Source of the DNA: Porphyrobacter sp.
GTDB lineage: Bacteria > Pseudomonadota > Alphaproteobacteria > Sphingomonadales > Sphingomonadaceae
Reading direction: 5' to 3'
DNA length: 64,000 nucleotides
Assembly (NCBI GenBank): GCA_017744315.1
Contig: JAGIBN010000007.1
Location: 1-64,000, forward strand
This document shows positions 1-11,589 of this stretch, one piece after another. Positions within the stretch are counted from its first letter, which is position 1. Every line of letters begins with the position of its first letter. A program made the position numbers and the translations under genes. Below the pieces are notes generated by a model. It ran no database searches. It had not been told where the DNA came from and saw nothing but the letters and a program-made list of their open reading frames with translations.

Positions 1-3000
1 ATGCCGGCATGATCGCGATCGCCGTCGTCGTCTTCCTCGCGGTAGAAGTCGATGCCGCCCTGCAGCGCCCAGCTGTCCATCTTGTAGCTCGGGCCCGAGC
101 CGTAGATGCCAAGATCGGTGTGATGCCTCACATCCTTGGCGATGAGGCGCCCCCACACTCCGTTGGGGTTCTCGTCGTCGCGTAGCTCGGGGTCGCCGCG
201 CAATTGCTCCTCGTCCCCGACACGCTCGTGCAGGGTGTCGAGAATGCCGCGACCATAGGACAATGCGGCGGTCGGGATCGCCGTGATGAGGGACACTTCC
301 TCACGATAGTTGGGTGTTGGCGGAGGTGTTGGCGTTGGGGTCGGTGTGGGCGTCGGAGTGGGCGTCGGCGTTGGTGTGGGCGTCGGAGTTGGTGTCGGAC
401 AGGGTTCGTCCGGATCTATGCACGGAGGAGGAGGCGTCGGCGTCGGCGTGGGTGTCGGAGTTGGCGTGGGAGTTGGAGTTGGTGTTGGCGTTGGCGTTGG
501 GGTCGGTGTGGGCGTCGGTGTAGGCGTTGGTGTCGGAGTTGGTGTCGGAGTTGGTGTCGGCGTCGGTGTAGGCGTTGGCGTCGGTGTAGGCGTTGGTGTC
601 GGAGTTGGTGTCGGCGTCGGTGTAGGCGTTGGCGTCGGAGTTGGTGTCGGCGTGGGCGTCGGTGTGGGCGTGGGCGTTGGAGTTGGGCACGGACACGGAG
701 CTAGCACGTTGCGCAGGAACCAACTCTCGGGGGCGCTGGTATCTACACTGCCTCGATAGAGCAGATACTCGTAGGGGCCAGCGATGACGAAGTTCGCGAG
801 AGCGAAGGCCCCGGGAACCGTCGTGCCGCCATCTATGGCGTCGACCACCAGAATGCCGTTACCTGTGGTTAGCGCGCCACCGCCTGTCGTGTCGGTGATC
901 TGCAGACGTGTGGCCCCGATCGCCGAGCCTCCGTCGATCACTAGCAAATCCGAGGGCGATCCATCCGTGCCCAGAAAAGTGTTCAGGCCTATCAGCCCAC
1001 CCTGCCCGACATAGTTGCGCACCCGAAGCGTCTTGTAGCTCGCCAGAACGGTCGGATCGGCCGTCGGTGCGAGGTAGAGAATGCTGCTCAAGTTGTTCGT
1101 CACACTGGTGAGATTTGAACTTCCGGTCAGGTTCCAGATGGAACTCGCCAGCAAGGTCATGTCGGCCGTGTTGCCCTGGTCCGTCCTGAATGCGCCGGTC
1201 AGCGTCGAAGCGCCATCCAGGGTGACGTTGGCAGTTGAAAACGTAGGTGTGATGCAATTGAGATCGGTGAAGTTGTCGTAGACGCAGCCCCCGGTCACGA
1301 TGCTGTCACCGGTCAACTCGCTTCCGCCAGTCGCAGAAAAGTTGATGAACGTGGGGAGTCGGGCCGCCGATGCGCCGCTCGATTGATAGGCGGTCTGCCC
1401 GAATGCGACGAACAGATAGGGCGCGCTGGCCACCGCCCCATCCGAGAGAGCAATGTCTGTACGCCCTGCTCCACCAAGCGCCACTTCTTCGCTGGTTAGC
1501 GTTCCACCTGACATCCGGAAGAGGTTTGGTGTTTCGCCATTTAGATTGCGCGAATAGAACCCGTAAGTGCCGGTGCCCGTAGTGATCACATCGGTATTGG
1601 TGATGTCGACAACGCTTCTGTCGCCGACGGCGGCCGCGATCGTGTCTGAGGCGAGCAGCACCCCTGCCCCCTCGCCAGACGTAGTGATTGTCGAATCCCG
1701 GGCCGTGATCGTCCCATAAACCGAGTGCAGGCCGCTCGTCCCAAGGCCCGTCGTGGTGATGCTGGTGTCGATCAGGTCTATGGTTCCGGTGCGCAGGGCA
1801 TAAGCACCCGAGCCGTACTGCGCCGACACGGCGATCGTGGTCCCGGTGCTGGAAAGGGTGGCGCCGTCCCAAGCAGCCACGCCACTCGAAGGCGTGCTCC
1901 CATTGGTCTGGAAGCCCGTCGCCAATATCAAGAAGCCTGTCGAAGTCAGCGCGTAGTAGTTCGGACTCTGTGCAACGATATTGATGTTGCTGGTTCCAGT
2001 GAGCACGAGGTTCGCCCCCGCGCCACGCGCCAATGCTCCCGAGCCCGCGCTGCTACCGCCGACGGTCAGGTCTTCGAACGCCGCTTGTCCGCCATTGATG
2101 GCCACCACGCCTGAAGAGCCCCCACCCCCCGCCGAATTCAGGTTGATGGTCAGTCCGGAAATGGGAGTGGCCAGGATCGAGTTGTCGATCGTCATGCCGG
2201 CACCGCCCACCCCGCCGGTGATATTGAACACCGAACCAGGGGCCAGAGCGATCTGGCCGCCGTCATGAGCATAGGCCGCCGTGCGGCCAGCCGAGAGGCC
2301 CGTGGGCCCCACCAGCATGTTGATGACGATCGGTCCGGTGGCGTCGATGAGACCACCACCATTGGCACCAATTCCGACCACGTTTCCGCCAGAGGCGGTG
2401 ACGGTAGGCGTGCCGTCACCGAAGTGAATTTGTCCGGTATTCTCGGCAATCGCCCCATGGTTGTTGGAGATGACATCTGCGAACGCCACGTTGATCGTGC
2501 CGCTCGTCGTTATCAGCCCGCGCGTGTTGGCATTAACCGTGGTGACCACCGTGCGGTTGGTAGCGTCGCCACCTAGGTCGATCGTGCCACCGCTTTCCGC
2601 CTGGGCCCCGGTCGATCCTATGCCGCTCGTAGTGATCGCCGTACCGAAGGTCGTGATGATACCGTTGAGCTCGGCAACCAAGCCGCGCGCATTGGCGCCT
2701 GTCCCGGAGATATTCGTGGTGACGATCAAGCCGCCGGTCAGGTTGATCACGCCCGAATTGAGCGCGTAAGCTCCGCTCGACCGCTGGCCGTTGGTAGTGA
2801 CATTCTCGTCAACGGCGGTGATCGATGACCCGGTGCCATCGGCACGAAGGCCATCACTGTCGGCAGCGAGCGTCCGTATCGTACCGGACAATCCGGTGGG
2901 AGTTCCCGTCGCTGGGTCGATATTCAGCCAGATCGCGCCACCGTTTTGAGCAAAGGCTCCGTAAGCGTTGAAACCTGCCACGGTGGAACTGGCGACATAC

Positions 3001-6000
3001 TGGCTCGGGTCGGTCGCGAGCGTTCCGGTCGAGGTGACGGGTTGGCCGTAAGTCGTCGGGTCCGCCGGATTGGTGCCAACGCGCACTCCAGTGTAGATCG
3101 TGTCTCCGGACGAGGTGATGATTGAGCCGCTGCCCGTCGCAAACAGGCCATACGCGCCCGCGGCGGAAGTGATGATTGTCGTGGGATCGATGTCGATCCG
3201 TCCGCCGCTCAGTGCGTAGGCACCGTAACCACCCGCACCCAGGGTGGACAGCCTGAGGTCGTTGGCTGTTATAATTGAACCCGACCCCTCAGCCTGCAAG
3301 GCCGCCCCGGTGGTGATGGAGGAACCGTCGGAGAAGGTCGCAACTCCAGCGCCCGTCGCCCGTACGCCGATTATGCCGGCCGCGCTGCCGCCGTTGACTA
3401 GCGACACCCCATCGAGTGTCAGGGTTGATCCCGAACCATCGACGTGAAGCAACGAGCTTCCGATGCCCGAGAGTTGGAAGGGGGGAAGCGGCGCCGTCGT
3501 GTTGAAAACGACGTCCGCACCACCGGAGATCAGCACGCCGTCTGCCGCAGCCCCGGTCGTGACCAGAGGGGTGCTCCCGGTGACGATGGCACTTGAGCCC
3601 GGCCCATCGATATTGACCGCCGCGGCCCCTGCGCCATGAGTGACGAGTGCGGAGTTGGTGAGAACCAGGACACCCCCGGCGCTGGCACGTGCCGCGTGGG
3701 CTCCCGTTCCGTTTGTCGTTACGGTCACGGTGTTGGCTGTGATCGTGGAGGGCCCTTCCGGGGAGACGGCCGGAAGAGCCGCTCCGGGAATATCGTCGGC
3801 AGAGTTGGGCGTAGTGATTGGCGGTGGTGAGGCCGTGAGCCCGCCGCTCGCAAGCAGGCCGAATGCTCCGTTTCCTGATGTCGAGACCGTCGAGCTGGTG
3901 CCGGTGGCAGCACCGGTAGACGGATTGACGTTCAGCCATACGTGTCCTGTGCTATCCGCAGCGACGCCATGACCTGCGGTGCCGCTGGTCACGATGGAGC
4001 CCCCACTGCCGACAATCCGGGACCCGGCGCCGGCGGCTTCAGCGCCAAGCGAGTTGGCGCCGCCCATCGTGATTGCCGTACCGGTCAGGTTCGCTACGCC
4101 CCCTGCCGTCGCGCTCACGCCGGTAATGTCTGCAAAGTCTGCGCTGTTGGCGACATTCCGATTAGTGAGCGTAAGGATGCTCGGGTTGCCATCGACACGC
4201 AGCAAGGCGCTTCCTGCGCCCGAAATTGTCATCGTCGGAACCTGGGTCGAAGTCGCAAAGTCGGCGGTTGCCCCGCCGCTGACCAGGATCCCGTCAGAAC
4301 CGCTGCCTGAGGTCGTGATGCTATTTGCACCAGCGAAGGCGGCAGTCGAACCGGGTGCATAGAGCCAAACGCCGTATGAACCGGCGCCGCTGGTTGTGAT
4401 CGAGGTGTTGCTGAGATTGAGCGTACCGTACCAGGCCAATGCGCCCGCTGCGCCTGTACCTTTGGTCAGAACCGTCACAGAGTCCGCTCGCAACGTCGAC
4501 CGCACCGTCGGCGTCGCGGTACTTTTCGCGTAAAGCCCGTAGCCGCTGGCACCAAAGGTCGTGACGGAGCTCGAGGTACCCGTCGCAAGACTCGTGGCTG
4601 GATCCACGTTGGCCCATATCTGCCCGCCATAGGCGCCGCTGGCGCCGGCATACATGCCGTACGCGGTCGTCGCTCCTGAGGCGACATACTGGCTCGGGCT
4701 ACTGGCCGGAGTGGTCCCGTCAGCCAGCACCGGCACCCCCGCAGCATTGAGGCGAATGCCGGTAAATATCGTGTCACCGCGGGAGAAGATGACGCCCTGG
4801 TTCGTGGCGCTGGTGCTGCCGTAACCCACCAGGCCATGCGCGGAAGTTCCCTGCGTACGAATTGTCGTTCCGCTGGTTTCGATCCGCCCGGCCGTATAGG
4901 CGCCCGCTCCCCAGGCATTGTTCCCGGTGGTGGCAACGGTGACGTTGCTCGTCGCGATCCGCGCGCCCGCGCTGATGACGGACAAGGCACGAGTGGCGTT
5001 GCTCAAAGCGTCGGGCCCTGCGCGTGTCGCCAGTACCGATCCACCGGTAATTGACACGTTCGGAGTATTCGACGCCGTCGGAACCCCGCTGGCGAATACC
5101 GCCGAGGTCCCTCCCGCACTTAAGGCTAAGTCCGTGCCCCGCACGACACCGCCGTTCACCGCATTGATCGCAAGGCCTTGCGTCGAAGACCATGTGCCGC
5201 GGGTGGCCGTTATATCGGCTCCGCTCTGATTGGCTTCGATCCCGTGGGAATTGCTTCCAGTGACCGAAATCGACAAGTCTTGCGCGGCCACCGTCCCGGC
5301 GGTGACGAACATCCCCGTCGCCGTATTACCACTGGTAGTTATGCCTACGTTGTTCAGGGTGACAAAAGTCGTCGAGGCAAGCCCGGACGAGGAAACGCCA
5401 TAGGAACTGACGCCGTTGGTCTTGATCGAAAGATTGGCCGCACGGATGTCCACGACAGGACCACCGGCAGTGGAGGTTCCCTGCGCCAGAATTCCTATGC
5501 TGGATTGCCCGAACGTACTGATTGAACTGCTGGTGCCCGCCACCGGATTGCCACCCGCATCGGTATTGATACGAACCGTTCCGCCGGTTCCTTGAGCGTG
5601 GATACCATGTGCGTTGTTGAAGCTCGACGGAACGTAGTCCACCGGGTTGGTCACCAAGTTGCCGTTCGCATCGACTGGGAGGCCATAAGTCGCAGCGTTG
5701 GCCGATGATGTGCCGAGGCGGACTCCGGTTGTGATGGTGGAAGACGAGGCCGAAAGCGTTCCGGCGAGATTGACCGAGAAGGCCGCGTTGGCACCGGCGC
5801 CGCCGGCGGTGTAGAACGTCGTCCCGCTGGAAGTTATCGTTCCGCCTTGCGCATAGGCTGTCGATGCACCGCCACCGAGAGTGGTGATCGTACCCCCGAC
5901 AAAGTCGATCGTCGCCTGACTGCCGGAAAGCAGCCCATGCGCGCCCGTCTGCGCTGTCGTGATGGTGGACGCTGCGCCTTGGAATAGGACTGAGCTGTTC

Positions 6001-6383
6001 GAGAGCGCCTGTACACCGAAGGAACTTGTGCCAGTGGATTGATCCGAGATCGGGCCTATCACCGTGATTACGGCGCCGTTCTGTGCGTTAATCACGGGCG
6101 CGCTGTTGGTACTCGTTCTGTAGGTACCCGCAGGTAGGTCGCAAGAATTGGCTGAGCCATCGACGATGACTTGCCCATTACCCCCGGCAGGCGGGCAGGA
6201 TTGAGCGTTCGCAGGGTCCGGACGGCTGATGACGAGCAACGCGCAGACCGCCAGGGTCAGCGTTGAACTGCCGCTCAACAGGAAGGTTCGAATCTCGCCA
6301 TTTCGGCGACCGCGGTCACACGGTACCTCAAAAGCGGCACCGTTCCGCGAGCCGGCAAAGGTTCCCCCGTTGTAGGATCTCAT
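1..6383 (-). CDS. Very large autotransporter (passenger + Pro-Thr linker + start of C-terminal beta-barrel), 3' end truncated at window edge
   Basis: ATG at 6381-6383 (minus), N-terminus [62 protein letters not shown] resembles a signal peptide. None of the listed minus-strand ORFs in 1-6383 lies in this frame, consistent with one uninterrupted frame. Passenger is Gly/Ala/Thr/Ser-rich repeats; ends ...[23 protein letters not shown], then a PTPTP linker, then [32 protein letters not shown]...NGVWGRL typical of an autotransporter barrel domain. Confidence 0.85.
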   Translation of the reverse strand, partial: MRSYNGGTFAGSRNGAAFEVPCDRGRRNGEIRTFLLSGSSTLTLAVCALLVISRPDPANAQSCPPAGGNGQVIVDGSANSCDLPAGTYRTSTNSAPVINAQNGAVITVIGPISDQSTGTSSFGVQALSNSSVLFQGAASTITTAQTGAHGLLSGSQATIDFVGGTITTLGGGASTAYAQGGTITSSGTTFYTAGGAGANAAFSVNLAGTLSASSSTITTGVRLGTSSANAATYGLPVDANGNLVTNPVDYVPSSFNNAHGIHAQGTGGTVRINTDAGGNPVAGTSSSISTFGQSSIGILAQGTSTAGGPVVDIRAANLSIKTNGVSSYGVSSSGLASTTFVTLNNVGITTSGNTATGMFVTAGTVAAQDLSISVTGSNSHGIEANQSGADITATRGTWSSTQGLAINAVNGGVVRGTDLALSAGGTSAVFASGVPTASNTPNVSITGGSVLATRAGPDALSNATRALSVISAGARIATSNVTVATTGNNAWGAGAYTAGRIETSGTTIRTQGTSAHGLVGYGSTSATNQGVIFSRGDTIFTGIRLNAAGVPVLADGTTPASSPSQYVASGATTAYGMYAGASGAYGGQIWANVDPATSLATGTSSSVTTFGASGYGLYAKSTATPTVRSTLRADSVTVLTKGTGAAGALAWYGTLNLSNTSITTSGAGSYGVWLYAPGSTAAFAGANSITTSGSGSDGILVSGGATADFATSTQVPTMTISGAGSALLRVDGNPSILTLTNRNVANSADFADITGVSATAGGVANLTGTAITMGGANSLGAEAAGAGSRIVGSGGSIVTSGTAGHGVAADSTGHVWLNVNPSTGAATGTSSTVSTSGNGAFGLLASGGLTASPPPITTPNSADDIPGAALPAVSPEGPSTITANTVTVTTNGTGAHAARASAGGVLVLTNSALVTHGAGAAAVNIDGPGSSAIVTGSTPLVTTGAAADGVLISGGADVVFNTTAPLPPFQLSGIGSSLLHVDGSGSTLTLDGVSLVNGGSAAGIIGVRATGAGVATFSDGSSITTGAALQAEGSGSIITANDLRLSTLGAGGYGAYALSGGRIDIDPTTIITSAAGAYGLFATGSGSIITSSGDTIYTGVRVGTNPADPTTYGQPVTSTGTLATDPSQYVASSTVAGFNAYGAFAQNGGAIWLNIDPATGTPTGLSGTIRTLAADSDGLRADGTGSSITAVDENVTTNGQRSSGAYALNSGVINLTGGLIVTTNISGTGANARGLVAELNGIITTFGTAITTSGIGSTGAQAESGGTIDLGGDATNRTVVTTVNANTRGLITTSGTINVAFADVISNNHGAIAENTGQIHFGDGTPTVTASGGNVVGIGANGGGLIDATGPIVINMLVGPTGLSAGRTAAYAHDGGQIALAPGSVFNITGGVGGAGMTIDNSILATPISGLTINLNSAGGGGSSGVVAINGGQAAFEDLTVGGSSAGSGALARGAGANLVLTGTSNINIVAQSPNYYALTSTGFLILATGFQTNGSTPSSGVAAWDGATLSSTGTTIAVSAQYGSGAYALRTGTIDLIDTSITTTGLGTSGLHSVYGTITARDSTITTSGEGAGVLLASDTIAAAVGDRSVVDITNTDVITTGTGTYGFYSRNLNGETPNLFRMSGGTLTSEEVALGGAGRTDIALSDGAVASAPYLFVAFGQTAYQSSGASAARLPTFINFSATGGSELTGDSIVTGGCVYDNFTDLNCITPTFSTANVTLDGASTLTGAFRTDQGNTADMTLLASSIWNLTGSSNLTSVTNNLSSILYLAPTADPTVLASYKTLRVRNYVGQGGLIGLNTFLGTDGSPSDLLVIDGGSAIGATRLQITDTTGGGALTTGNGILVVDAIDGGTTVPGAFALANFVIAGPYEYLLYRGSVDTSAPESWFLRNVLAPCPCPTPTPTPTPTPTPTPTPTPTPTPTPTPTPTPTPTPTPTPTPTPTPTPTPTPTPTPTPTPTPTPTPTPTPTPTPTPTPTPTPTPTPPPPCIDPDEPCPTPTPTPTPTPTPTPTPTPTPTPTPPPTPNYREEVSLITAIPTAALSYGRGILDTLHERVGDEEQLRGDPELRDDENPNGVWGRLIAKDVRHHTDLGIYGSGPSYKMDSWALQGGIDFYREEDDDGDRDHAG
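312..690 (-). repeat. Tandem 6-bp/36-bp repeat encoding Pro-Thr linker of the autotransporter
   Basis: GGCGTC/GGTGTT/GGAGTT-type hexamers throughout; 36-mer ggcgtcggtgtaggcgttggtgtcggagttggtgtc at 511-546 repeated exactly at 577-612 and with one mismatch at 613-648. Confidence 0.9.
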
Positions 6384-6559
6384 GGTTCAGCTCCCCAACT
6401 GGTCCCGCTGGATCGCAAACGCCCGGCCAATGACCAATCGGGTAAAGCCCTGAAAAATCTTTGGATGATTTTGGGTACGGCGATCAGGTCGCAGAGATCG
6501 CCCGTCGGTTGATGGCAAGGAGGGTCCAGATCGCCTACAAATGATCCTCGATCTCTGCC

Positions 6560-7195
6560 ATGGGGCTCGGGATGACCGTTACCCAAGCCTTACTGGCCTT
6601 TCTCGCCGCAGCGTCAGTTCTCACCGTAACCCCGGGGCTGGACACTGCCATGGTGCTGCGGTCGGCAGCAGCTGGCGGCGCACGCCAGGCGACATTCGCC
6701 GCTGCTGGCATCGGGCTCGGTTGCTTTGTCTGGGGCGTGGCAGCTTCAATCGGTCTGGGAGCGTTGCTTGCGGCCTCGACCCTGGCATTCACGATCTTGA
6801 AGTGGGCAGGCGCACTCTACCTCCTGTATCTCGGACTCAAGCTGATAGTGCGTCCGCGCGACAGCTTCGATGTCGCCAACGGCCAGGCGGCGAAAGTCCC
6901 TGGATGGCAATCGCTAAGGCAAGGATTCCTCACGAACATTCTCAACCCTAAGGTCGGGGTGTTCTACGTCACCTTCCTGCCCCAGTTCGTCCCTGCGGGT
7001 GTGAGCATTGTCCCGTTCTCGTTGCTGCTCACATCCATCCAGGTCGTTCTCGGCCTCGCCTGGTTTGCGATGCTGGTCGCGCTCACGACGCCAATTGGAC
7101 GACTCCTGCGCCGCCCTCGAGCGGTAAAGGTCATGGATCGACTGACCGGCAGTGTCTTCGTCGCCTTTGGAGCGAAGCTCGCGCTTGCTCGTTGA
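6560..7195 (+). CDS. LysE/RhtB family amino-acid exporter
   Basis: TVTPGLDTAMVLRSAAAGG..., multiple TM segments, LysE family pattern. Confidence 0.85.
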   Translation: MGLGMTVTQALLAFLAAASVLTVTPGLDTAMVLRSAAAGGARQATFAAAGIGLGCFVWGVAASIGLGALLAASTLAFTILKWAGALYLLYLGLKLIVRPRDSFDVANGQAAKVPGWQSLRQGFLTNILNPKVGVFYVTFLPQFVPAGVSIVPFSLLLTSIQVVLGLAWFAMLVALTTPIGRLLRRPRAVKVMDRLTGSVFVAFGAKLALAR

Positions 7196-7221
7196 GGCGG
7201 CCTTTCCGCTTGGGAGGTCAA

Positions 7222-7298
7222 TGGTGCGCCCGACAGGATTCGAACCTGTGGCCCCCAGATTAGGAATCTGATGCTCTATCCTGCTGAGCTACGGGCGC
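7222..7298 (-). tRNA. tRNA-Arg(CCT)
   Basis: Cloverleaf on minus strand GCGCCCGTAGCTCAGCAGGATAGAGCATCAGATTCCTAATCTGGGGGCCACAGGTTCGAATCCTGTCGGGCGCACCA; anticodon loop TTCCTAA. Confidence 0.95.
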
Positions 7299-7347
7299 AC
7301 GCCGAGGTCGTTTAGGTGCCCCGAAGCGGCAAGGCAATGTCCTGAAA

Positions 7348-7812
7348 TCAGTTCAGCTCTTCGGGGGGTGCTACCGGGAACGGGAGCGGCGCCACGGGAA
7401 TGCCCTCGTCGATCAGCGCTTTGGCCTCTTCGGCGGATGCGTGGCCATGGATCGCCTCTGAATCCCGCTCTCCGTAATGCATCGCGCGCGAGTGCTCCGC
7501 GAAGCCATCGCCAACCCAGCGAGAACTGGCGAGAGCCTGAGCCTGGGCTTCGGCCAGCTTGCCCAGCGCTTCGGCAACCTCCGCGGGAAGCGGACCGTGC
7601 GTCAGCGCTCTTTTTCCCTCGGTCTGTTCGGCAGACCTCTGGTTGCCCTTCTTGGGTACGGCGGGCGCCATTGGCGCCTTCTCAACGCCGGCAGAACCGC
7701 ACTGCGGACAGGTGACGAGACCACGGGCCATCTGCCCGGAAAAATCTTCCGACGAGCCGAACCAGCCCTCGAAACGATGGCCGCCGTCACAGGTTAGGTC
7801 GAACACGATCAT
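7348..7812 (-). CDS. DUF1178 family protein
   Basis: MIVFDLTCDGGHRFEGWFGSSEDF...GLVTCPQCGS; overlaps upstream nitrilase gene by 4 bp. Confidence 0.85.
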   Translation of the reverse strand: MIVFDLTCDGGHRFEGWFGSSEDFSGQMARGLVTCPQCGSAGVEKAPMAPAVPKKGNQRSAEQTEGKRALTHGPLPAEVAEALGKLAEAQAQALASSRWVGDGFAEHSRAMHYGERDSEAIHGHASAEEAKALIDEGIPVAPLPFPVAPPEELN

Positions 7813-8636
7813 AGTGAAGCCGATTTAGGCAAGTGGCGGCGGTTGGCAAGGCTCGGAAGCTGCCGTCGAACGTCCTTGATCCGGTTTGGATCTATCTCCG
7901 CGAAACCCACGCCTGTGGCTTCGCCCCCCATGTCGAGCACGATCTCTCCCCAGGGATCGACCACCAGCGAATGGCCGTAGGTCCGCCGCCCATCGGCGTG
8001 CTCGCCGACCTGGGCTGCTGCGATGACGTAGGCGCTGGCTTCTACCGCCCGCGCCCGCTGGAGAAGGTGCCAGTGGGCTTTGCCGGTTGGAACGGTAAAC
8101 GCCGCCGGGACGGCAATGGCGTCACACCGCAATTGCCCCAGCGCTTCGAACAAGGCCGGGAAGCGCACGTCGTAGCACACGGCCAGGCCGAGCCTGCCTA
8201 CGGGTGTCTCAGCCGTGACCACGGCCTCGCCCGGCGCATAAGCGGCCGACTCCCGCCAGGTCTCGCCGCTGGCCAGCTCGACGTCGAACATGTGGATCTT
8301 GTCGTACCGGGCAACGATCTCGCCATCCGGGCCGAGCAGAAACGATCGGTTTGCCCACCGGCCATCCTCGCGCAATACGGCGAGCGACCCAAGCGCCACC
8401 CAGATCCCATGCGCGGCCGCCGCCGAACGGACAGCCGCTAGCACCGGGTTTTCCAGTTCGCGAACGATGTGAGGAGCGGCGCGCGTGCGATCGCGATCCA
8501 GCAAGCCTGACATCTCTGGCGTGAACAGCATGACCGCCCCGCCTTCGGCAGCCTCTGCAATGGCATGCACAAGCGTTGCGGCGTTGACGTCCGGATCAAT
8601 TCCGGTGGTCATTTGCAGGATCGCGATACGTGTCAT
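7809..8636 (-). CDS. Carbon-nitrogen hydrolase (nitrilase/omega-amidase family)
   Basis: RIAILQMTTGID..., catalytic-type segments LAVCYDVRFPALFEAL and YDKIHMFD. Confidence 0.9.
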   Translation of the reverse strand: MTRIAILQMTTGIDPDVNAATLVHAIAEAAEGGAVMLFTPEMSGLLDRDRTRAAPHIVRELENPVLAAVRSAAAAHGIWVALGSLAVLREDGRWANRSFLLGPDGEIVARYDKIHMFDVELASGETWRESAAYAPGEAVVTAETPVGRLGLAVCYDVRFPALFEALGQLRCDAIAVPAAFTVPTGKAHWHLLQRARAVEASAYVIAAAQVGEHADGRRTYGHSLVVDPWGEIVLDMGGEATGVGFAEIDPNRIKDVRRQLPSLANRRHLPKSASL

Positions 8637-8655
8637 GGAGGCGGACTAGCCGTTC

Positions 8656-8919
8656 CTAAAGACCAAGCAAGGCGTCGAGCTTGCCTTCCTGGTCCAGCCT
8701 CGCGAGATCGTCCGAGCCCCCCACGGCCTCACCGTCGATGAATATCTGAGGCACCGTGCGGGCATCCGGCTTGCGATCGAGCATTTCGGCCTTTTTATCC
8801 CCACCAAAGGTGATGTCGTATTCGGTGAAGTCGACACCCTTGGCTTCGAGCAAACGCTTGGCGCGGAAGCAATATCCGCAAAATGCCTTGGTATAGATTT
8901 CGACTTTCGGCTGGCTCAC
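8656..8919 (-). CDS. grxC: Glutaredoxin 3
   Basis: VEIYTKAFCGYCFRAKRLL CxxC motif, TVPQIFIDGEAVGG. Confidence 0.9.
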   Translation of the reverse strand: MSQPKVEIYTKAFCGYCFRAKRLLEAKGVDFTEYDITFGGDKKAEMLDRKPDARTVPQIFIDGEAVGGSDDLARLDQEGKLDALLGL

Positions 8920-9074
8920 GCGTCACCCCTTGCAATGCTGCCTTGCTCCCTCTTGAACAGGGGCAACGCCAACGTATCTAACATCTGCCTGATCGCGCCG
9001 CGAGGGTGATCGGCAAAGGGGCGCCGCAGATGCGGGTCCCGACAGTCAAATTGCTCGTTGGAGGATTTGTTTCG

Positions 9075-9542
9075 ATGAATCGTTTTGATCTTACCCCTTA
9101 CCGCCGGTCCACCGTTGGTTTCGATCGCCTGTTCAACTTGCTGGAAAATCAGGCCCGCAACAGCGCCGGCGACAACTATCCGCCCTTCAATATCGAACGG
9201 CGCAGCGAAGACAGCTATCGCATCACGCTGGCGATCGCCGGATTCCGTTCGGGCGATCTGGACATAACCGCCGAGCAAAACCTGCTCGTGGTCCATGGCC
9301 GCAAGCGCGACGAAAACGCAGAGGCGGATATGCTTCATGTCGGCATAGCCAATCGCGGCTTCGAACGCCGATTCGAACTCGCCGACTACGTCCGCGTCGA
9401 ACGCGCCGATCTGGCCGACGGCCTGCTGGTAATCGATCTCGTGCGTGAAGTGCCCGAAGCCATGAAGCCGAAGAAGATCGCCATCGGTGGGCAACCGAAC
9501 CTGGAAGTGGTCAAGGACGGCAAACAAGCCGATGCCGCCTGA
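9075..9542 (+). CDS. Hsp20-family small heat shock protein
   Basis: MNRFDLTPYRRSTVGFDRLFNLLE...PPFNIERRSEDSYRITLAIAGF; IbpA-like. ATG at 9075 preferred over upstream start at 9006. Confidence 0.9.
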   Translation: MNRFDLTPYRRSTVGFDRLFNLLENQARNSAGDNYPPFNIERRSEDSYRITLAIAGFRSGDLDITAEQNLLVVHGRKRDENAEADMLHVGIANRGFERRFELADYVRVERADLADGLLVIDLVREVPEAMKPKKIAIGGQPNLEVVKDGKQADAA

Positions 9543-9570
9543 TCTCAGTTATTTCGGCTGGAAATGAGTT

Positions 9571-9599
9571 GGGGGCGGAACCTAGTGGTGTCCGCCCCC
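9571..9599. terminator. Stem-loop GGGGGCGGA-N11-TCCGCCCCC downstream of hsp20
   Basis: Perfect 9-bp inverted repeat 24 bp after the hsp20 stop. Confidence 0.55.
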
Positions 9600-9850
9600 T
9601 CGACGCTTTAGCGCCGACCTGCCTTTCGGAATGACCGTCCGGGTCGCAAAAGACGGCCAAAACTACGGGCAAGACTAAACCATGCAGAAACGACCGAGCC
9701 CTGACGGTCGTTCTGTATCACGGGCAGCTGAAATACGTAGTTCTGGCCCCCAAACCCCCTGTTTGGCAGCCTGCTTCCCCAAGCAACAATCTACTCCCCA
9801 TCCTATAAGATGGGCAATCGGTTTTTTAACTATGTTGCGTTGCGGGACAG

Positions 9851-11485
9851 TTACACCAAGCGCGACTGACGAACCGCGGCGGCAATGAAGCCAGCGAACA
9901 GCGGATGCGGGTCGAACGGCTTGCTCTTCAGTTCCGGATGGAACTGCACACCGACGAACCAGGGGTGATCCGGTCGCTCGACAATCTCTGGGAGGAGTCC
10001 GTCAGGCGACATGCCGGAAAAGACCAGGCCACCCTTCTCGAGCGGTACCTTGTAGGCCGAGTTCACTTCGTACCGATGGCGATGCCGCTCCGAGATAGCC
10101 GTTGCGCCACCGTAGATCGTTGAAACATGACTATTTCCGGCAAGGACCGCCTCGTAGGCTCCGAGCCGCATGGTACCGCCCATGTCACCTTCCGCAGACC
10201 TCGTCTGCAACCCTTCGGCACCCATCCACTCGGTGATGATGCCAACCACAGGGTCAGAGGTCTCACCAAACTCGGTCGATGACGCGTCGGGGATCGAAGC
10301 GGTGTTCCGGGCTCCTTCGATGCAGGCCATCTGCATTCCAAGACAAATGCCGAAGAACGGAACATTGCGCTCACGGGCGAATCGTACGCTGGCGATCTTG
10401 CCTTCGGAACCGCGTGTCCCGAACCCGCCGGGCACCAGAATGGCGTGCATCGGCTCAAGCTGAGCGGCGATATCCGAATCGGCCTGCTCGAAGATCTCGG
10501 CGTCGATCCACTTGATCTTGACCCGGACCCGGTTGGCCATTCCGCCATGAACCAGCGCTTCGTTGAGCGACTTGTAGGCGTCAGGCAGGCCAACGTACTT
10601 GCCGACCACCGCGATCGTGACTTCGCCTTCCGGGTTCTCGTATCGGTCGACGATGTCGTTCCAGCGCGACAGATCGGGAGTCGTGCTTTCCAAGCCGAAG
10701 TGGCTGAGAACCTGAGCGTCCAGACCTTCGGCGTGATACTGCAACGGCACGGCATAGATGCTCGACGCGTCGAGCGCCTGGATCACCGCTTCCGGGCGGA
10801 CGTTGCAGAACAGCGCGATCTTGGCCCGTTCGCTGGGCGGCAACGGATGTTCGCAGCGACACAGCAGCAAGTCGGGCTGGACGCCCAGGCTGGTGAGTTC
10901 TCGGACCGAGTGCTGGGTCGGCTTGGTCTTCAGTTCTCCGGCCGCCGAGATATACGGCACCAAGGTGACGTGGACCACGCAAGTATTGTCCCGCCCGAGT
11001 TCGTTACGCAGCTGACGTATCGCTTCGATGAACGGCAGGCTTTCGATGTCGCCGACGGTCCCGCCGATTTCGCACAGCACGAAATCGAGGTCGTCGGTTT
11101 CCGCCAGCGCGAATTCCTTGATCGCGTCAGTCACGTGCGGGATGACCTGGACCGTTGCACCGAGATAATCCCCGCGCCGCTCGCGGGCGATGATCTGCTG
11201 GTAGATTCGACCCGAGGTCACGTTGTCACTCTGCCGGGCGGAGACGCCGGTGAAGCGCTCGTAGTGGCCGAGATCGAGGTCGGTTTCCGCCCCGTCGTCG
11301 GTCACATAGACCTCGCCGTGCTGATACGGACTCATCGTGCCCGGATCGACGTTGAGATAGGGATCGAACTTACGAATGCGGACCTTGTAGCCGCGCGCTT
11401 GCAGGAGGGCAGCAAGGCTTGCCGCCATCAGTCCCTTGCCAAGCGATGAGACCACGCCGCCGGTGATGAAAATATACCGCGCCAT
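9851..11485 (-). CDS. pyrG: CTP synthase
   Basis: [61 protein letters not shown]; full length. Confidence 0.98.
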   Translation of the reverse strand: MARYIFITGGVVSSLGKGLMAASLAALLQARGYKVRIRKFDPYLNVDPGTMSPYQHGEVYVTDDGAETDLDLGHYERFTGVSARQSDNVTSGRIYQQIIARERRGDYLGATVQVIPHVTDAIKEFALAETDDLDFVLCEIGGTVGDIESLPFIEAIRQLRNELGRDNTCVVHVTLVPYISAAGELKTKPTQHSVRELTSLGVQPDLLLCRCEHPLPPSERAKIALFCNVRPEAVIQALDASSIYAVPLQYHAEGLDAQVLSHFGLESTTPDLSRWNDIVDRYENPEGEVTIAVVGKYVGLPDAYKSLNEALVHGGMANRVRVKIKWIDAEIFEQADSDIAAQLEPMHAILVPGGFGTRGSEGKIASVRFARERNVPFFGICLGMQMACIEGARNTASIPDASSTEFGETSDPVVGIITEWMGAEGLQTRSAEGDMGGTMRLGAYEAVLAGNSHVSTIYGGATAISERHRHRYEVNSAYKVPLEKGGLVFSGMSPDGLLPEIVERPDHPWFVGVQFHPELKSKPFDPHPLFAGFIAAAVRQSRLV

Positions 11486-11589
11486 GGGAGACGAGCCTTA
11501 AGCGCCCCCATGCACTCGGCGCAAGGGCCGACTGGGGGAATTTAACAGGTTACGGGCCAAATGCCCGCAAGATGGCGTGAGAAGTGAAG

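Noticed and set aside
310-690. Possible CRISPR array
   Set aside because: Repeats are contiguous 6/36-bp coding repeats with no unique spacers and no cas genes in the window.
204-759. Plus-strand ORFs encoding GVGVGV or Arg/Trp-rich repeats and the minus ORF 301-723 ([27 protein letters not shown])
   Set aside because: They are the other reading frames of the 6-bp repeat that encodes the PTPTP linker of the autotransporter; low-complexity DNA keeps several frames open.
859-6016. Numerous ORFs of 60-216 aa on both strands
   Set aside because: All lie in frames other than the continuous autotransporter frame and show no recognisable protein features.
10445-11449. Long plus-strand ORF (334 aa) antisense to pyrG
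   Set aside because: Antisense shadow of a high-GC conserved gene; sequence rich in R/D/H with no domain character.
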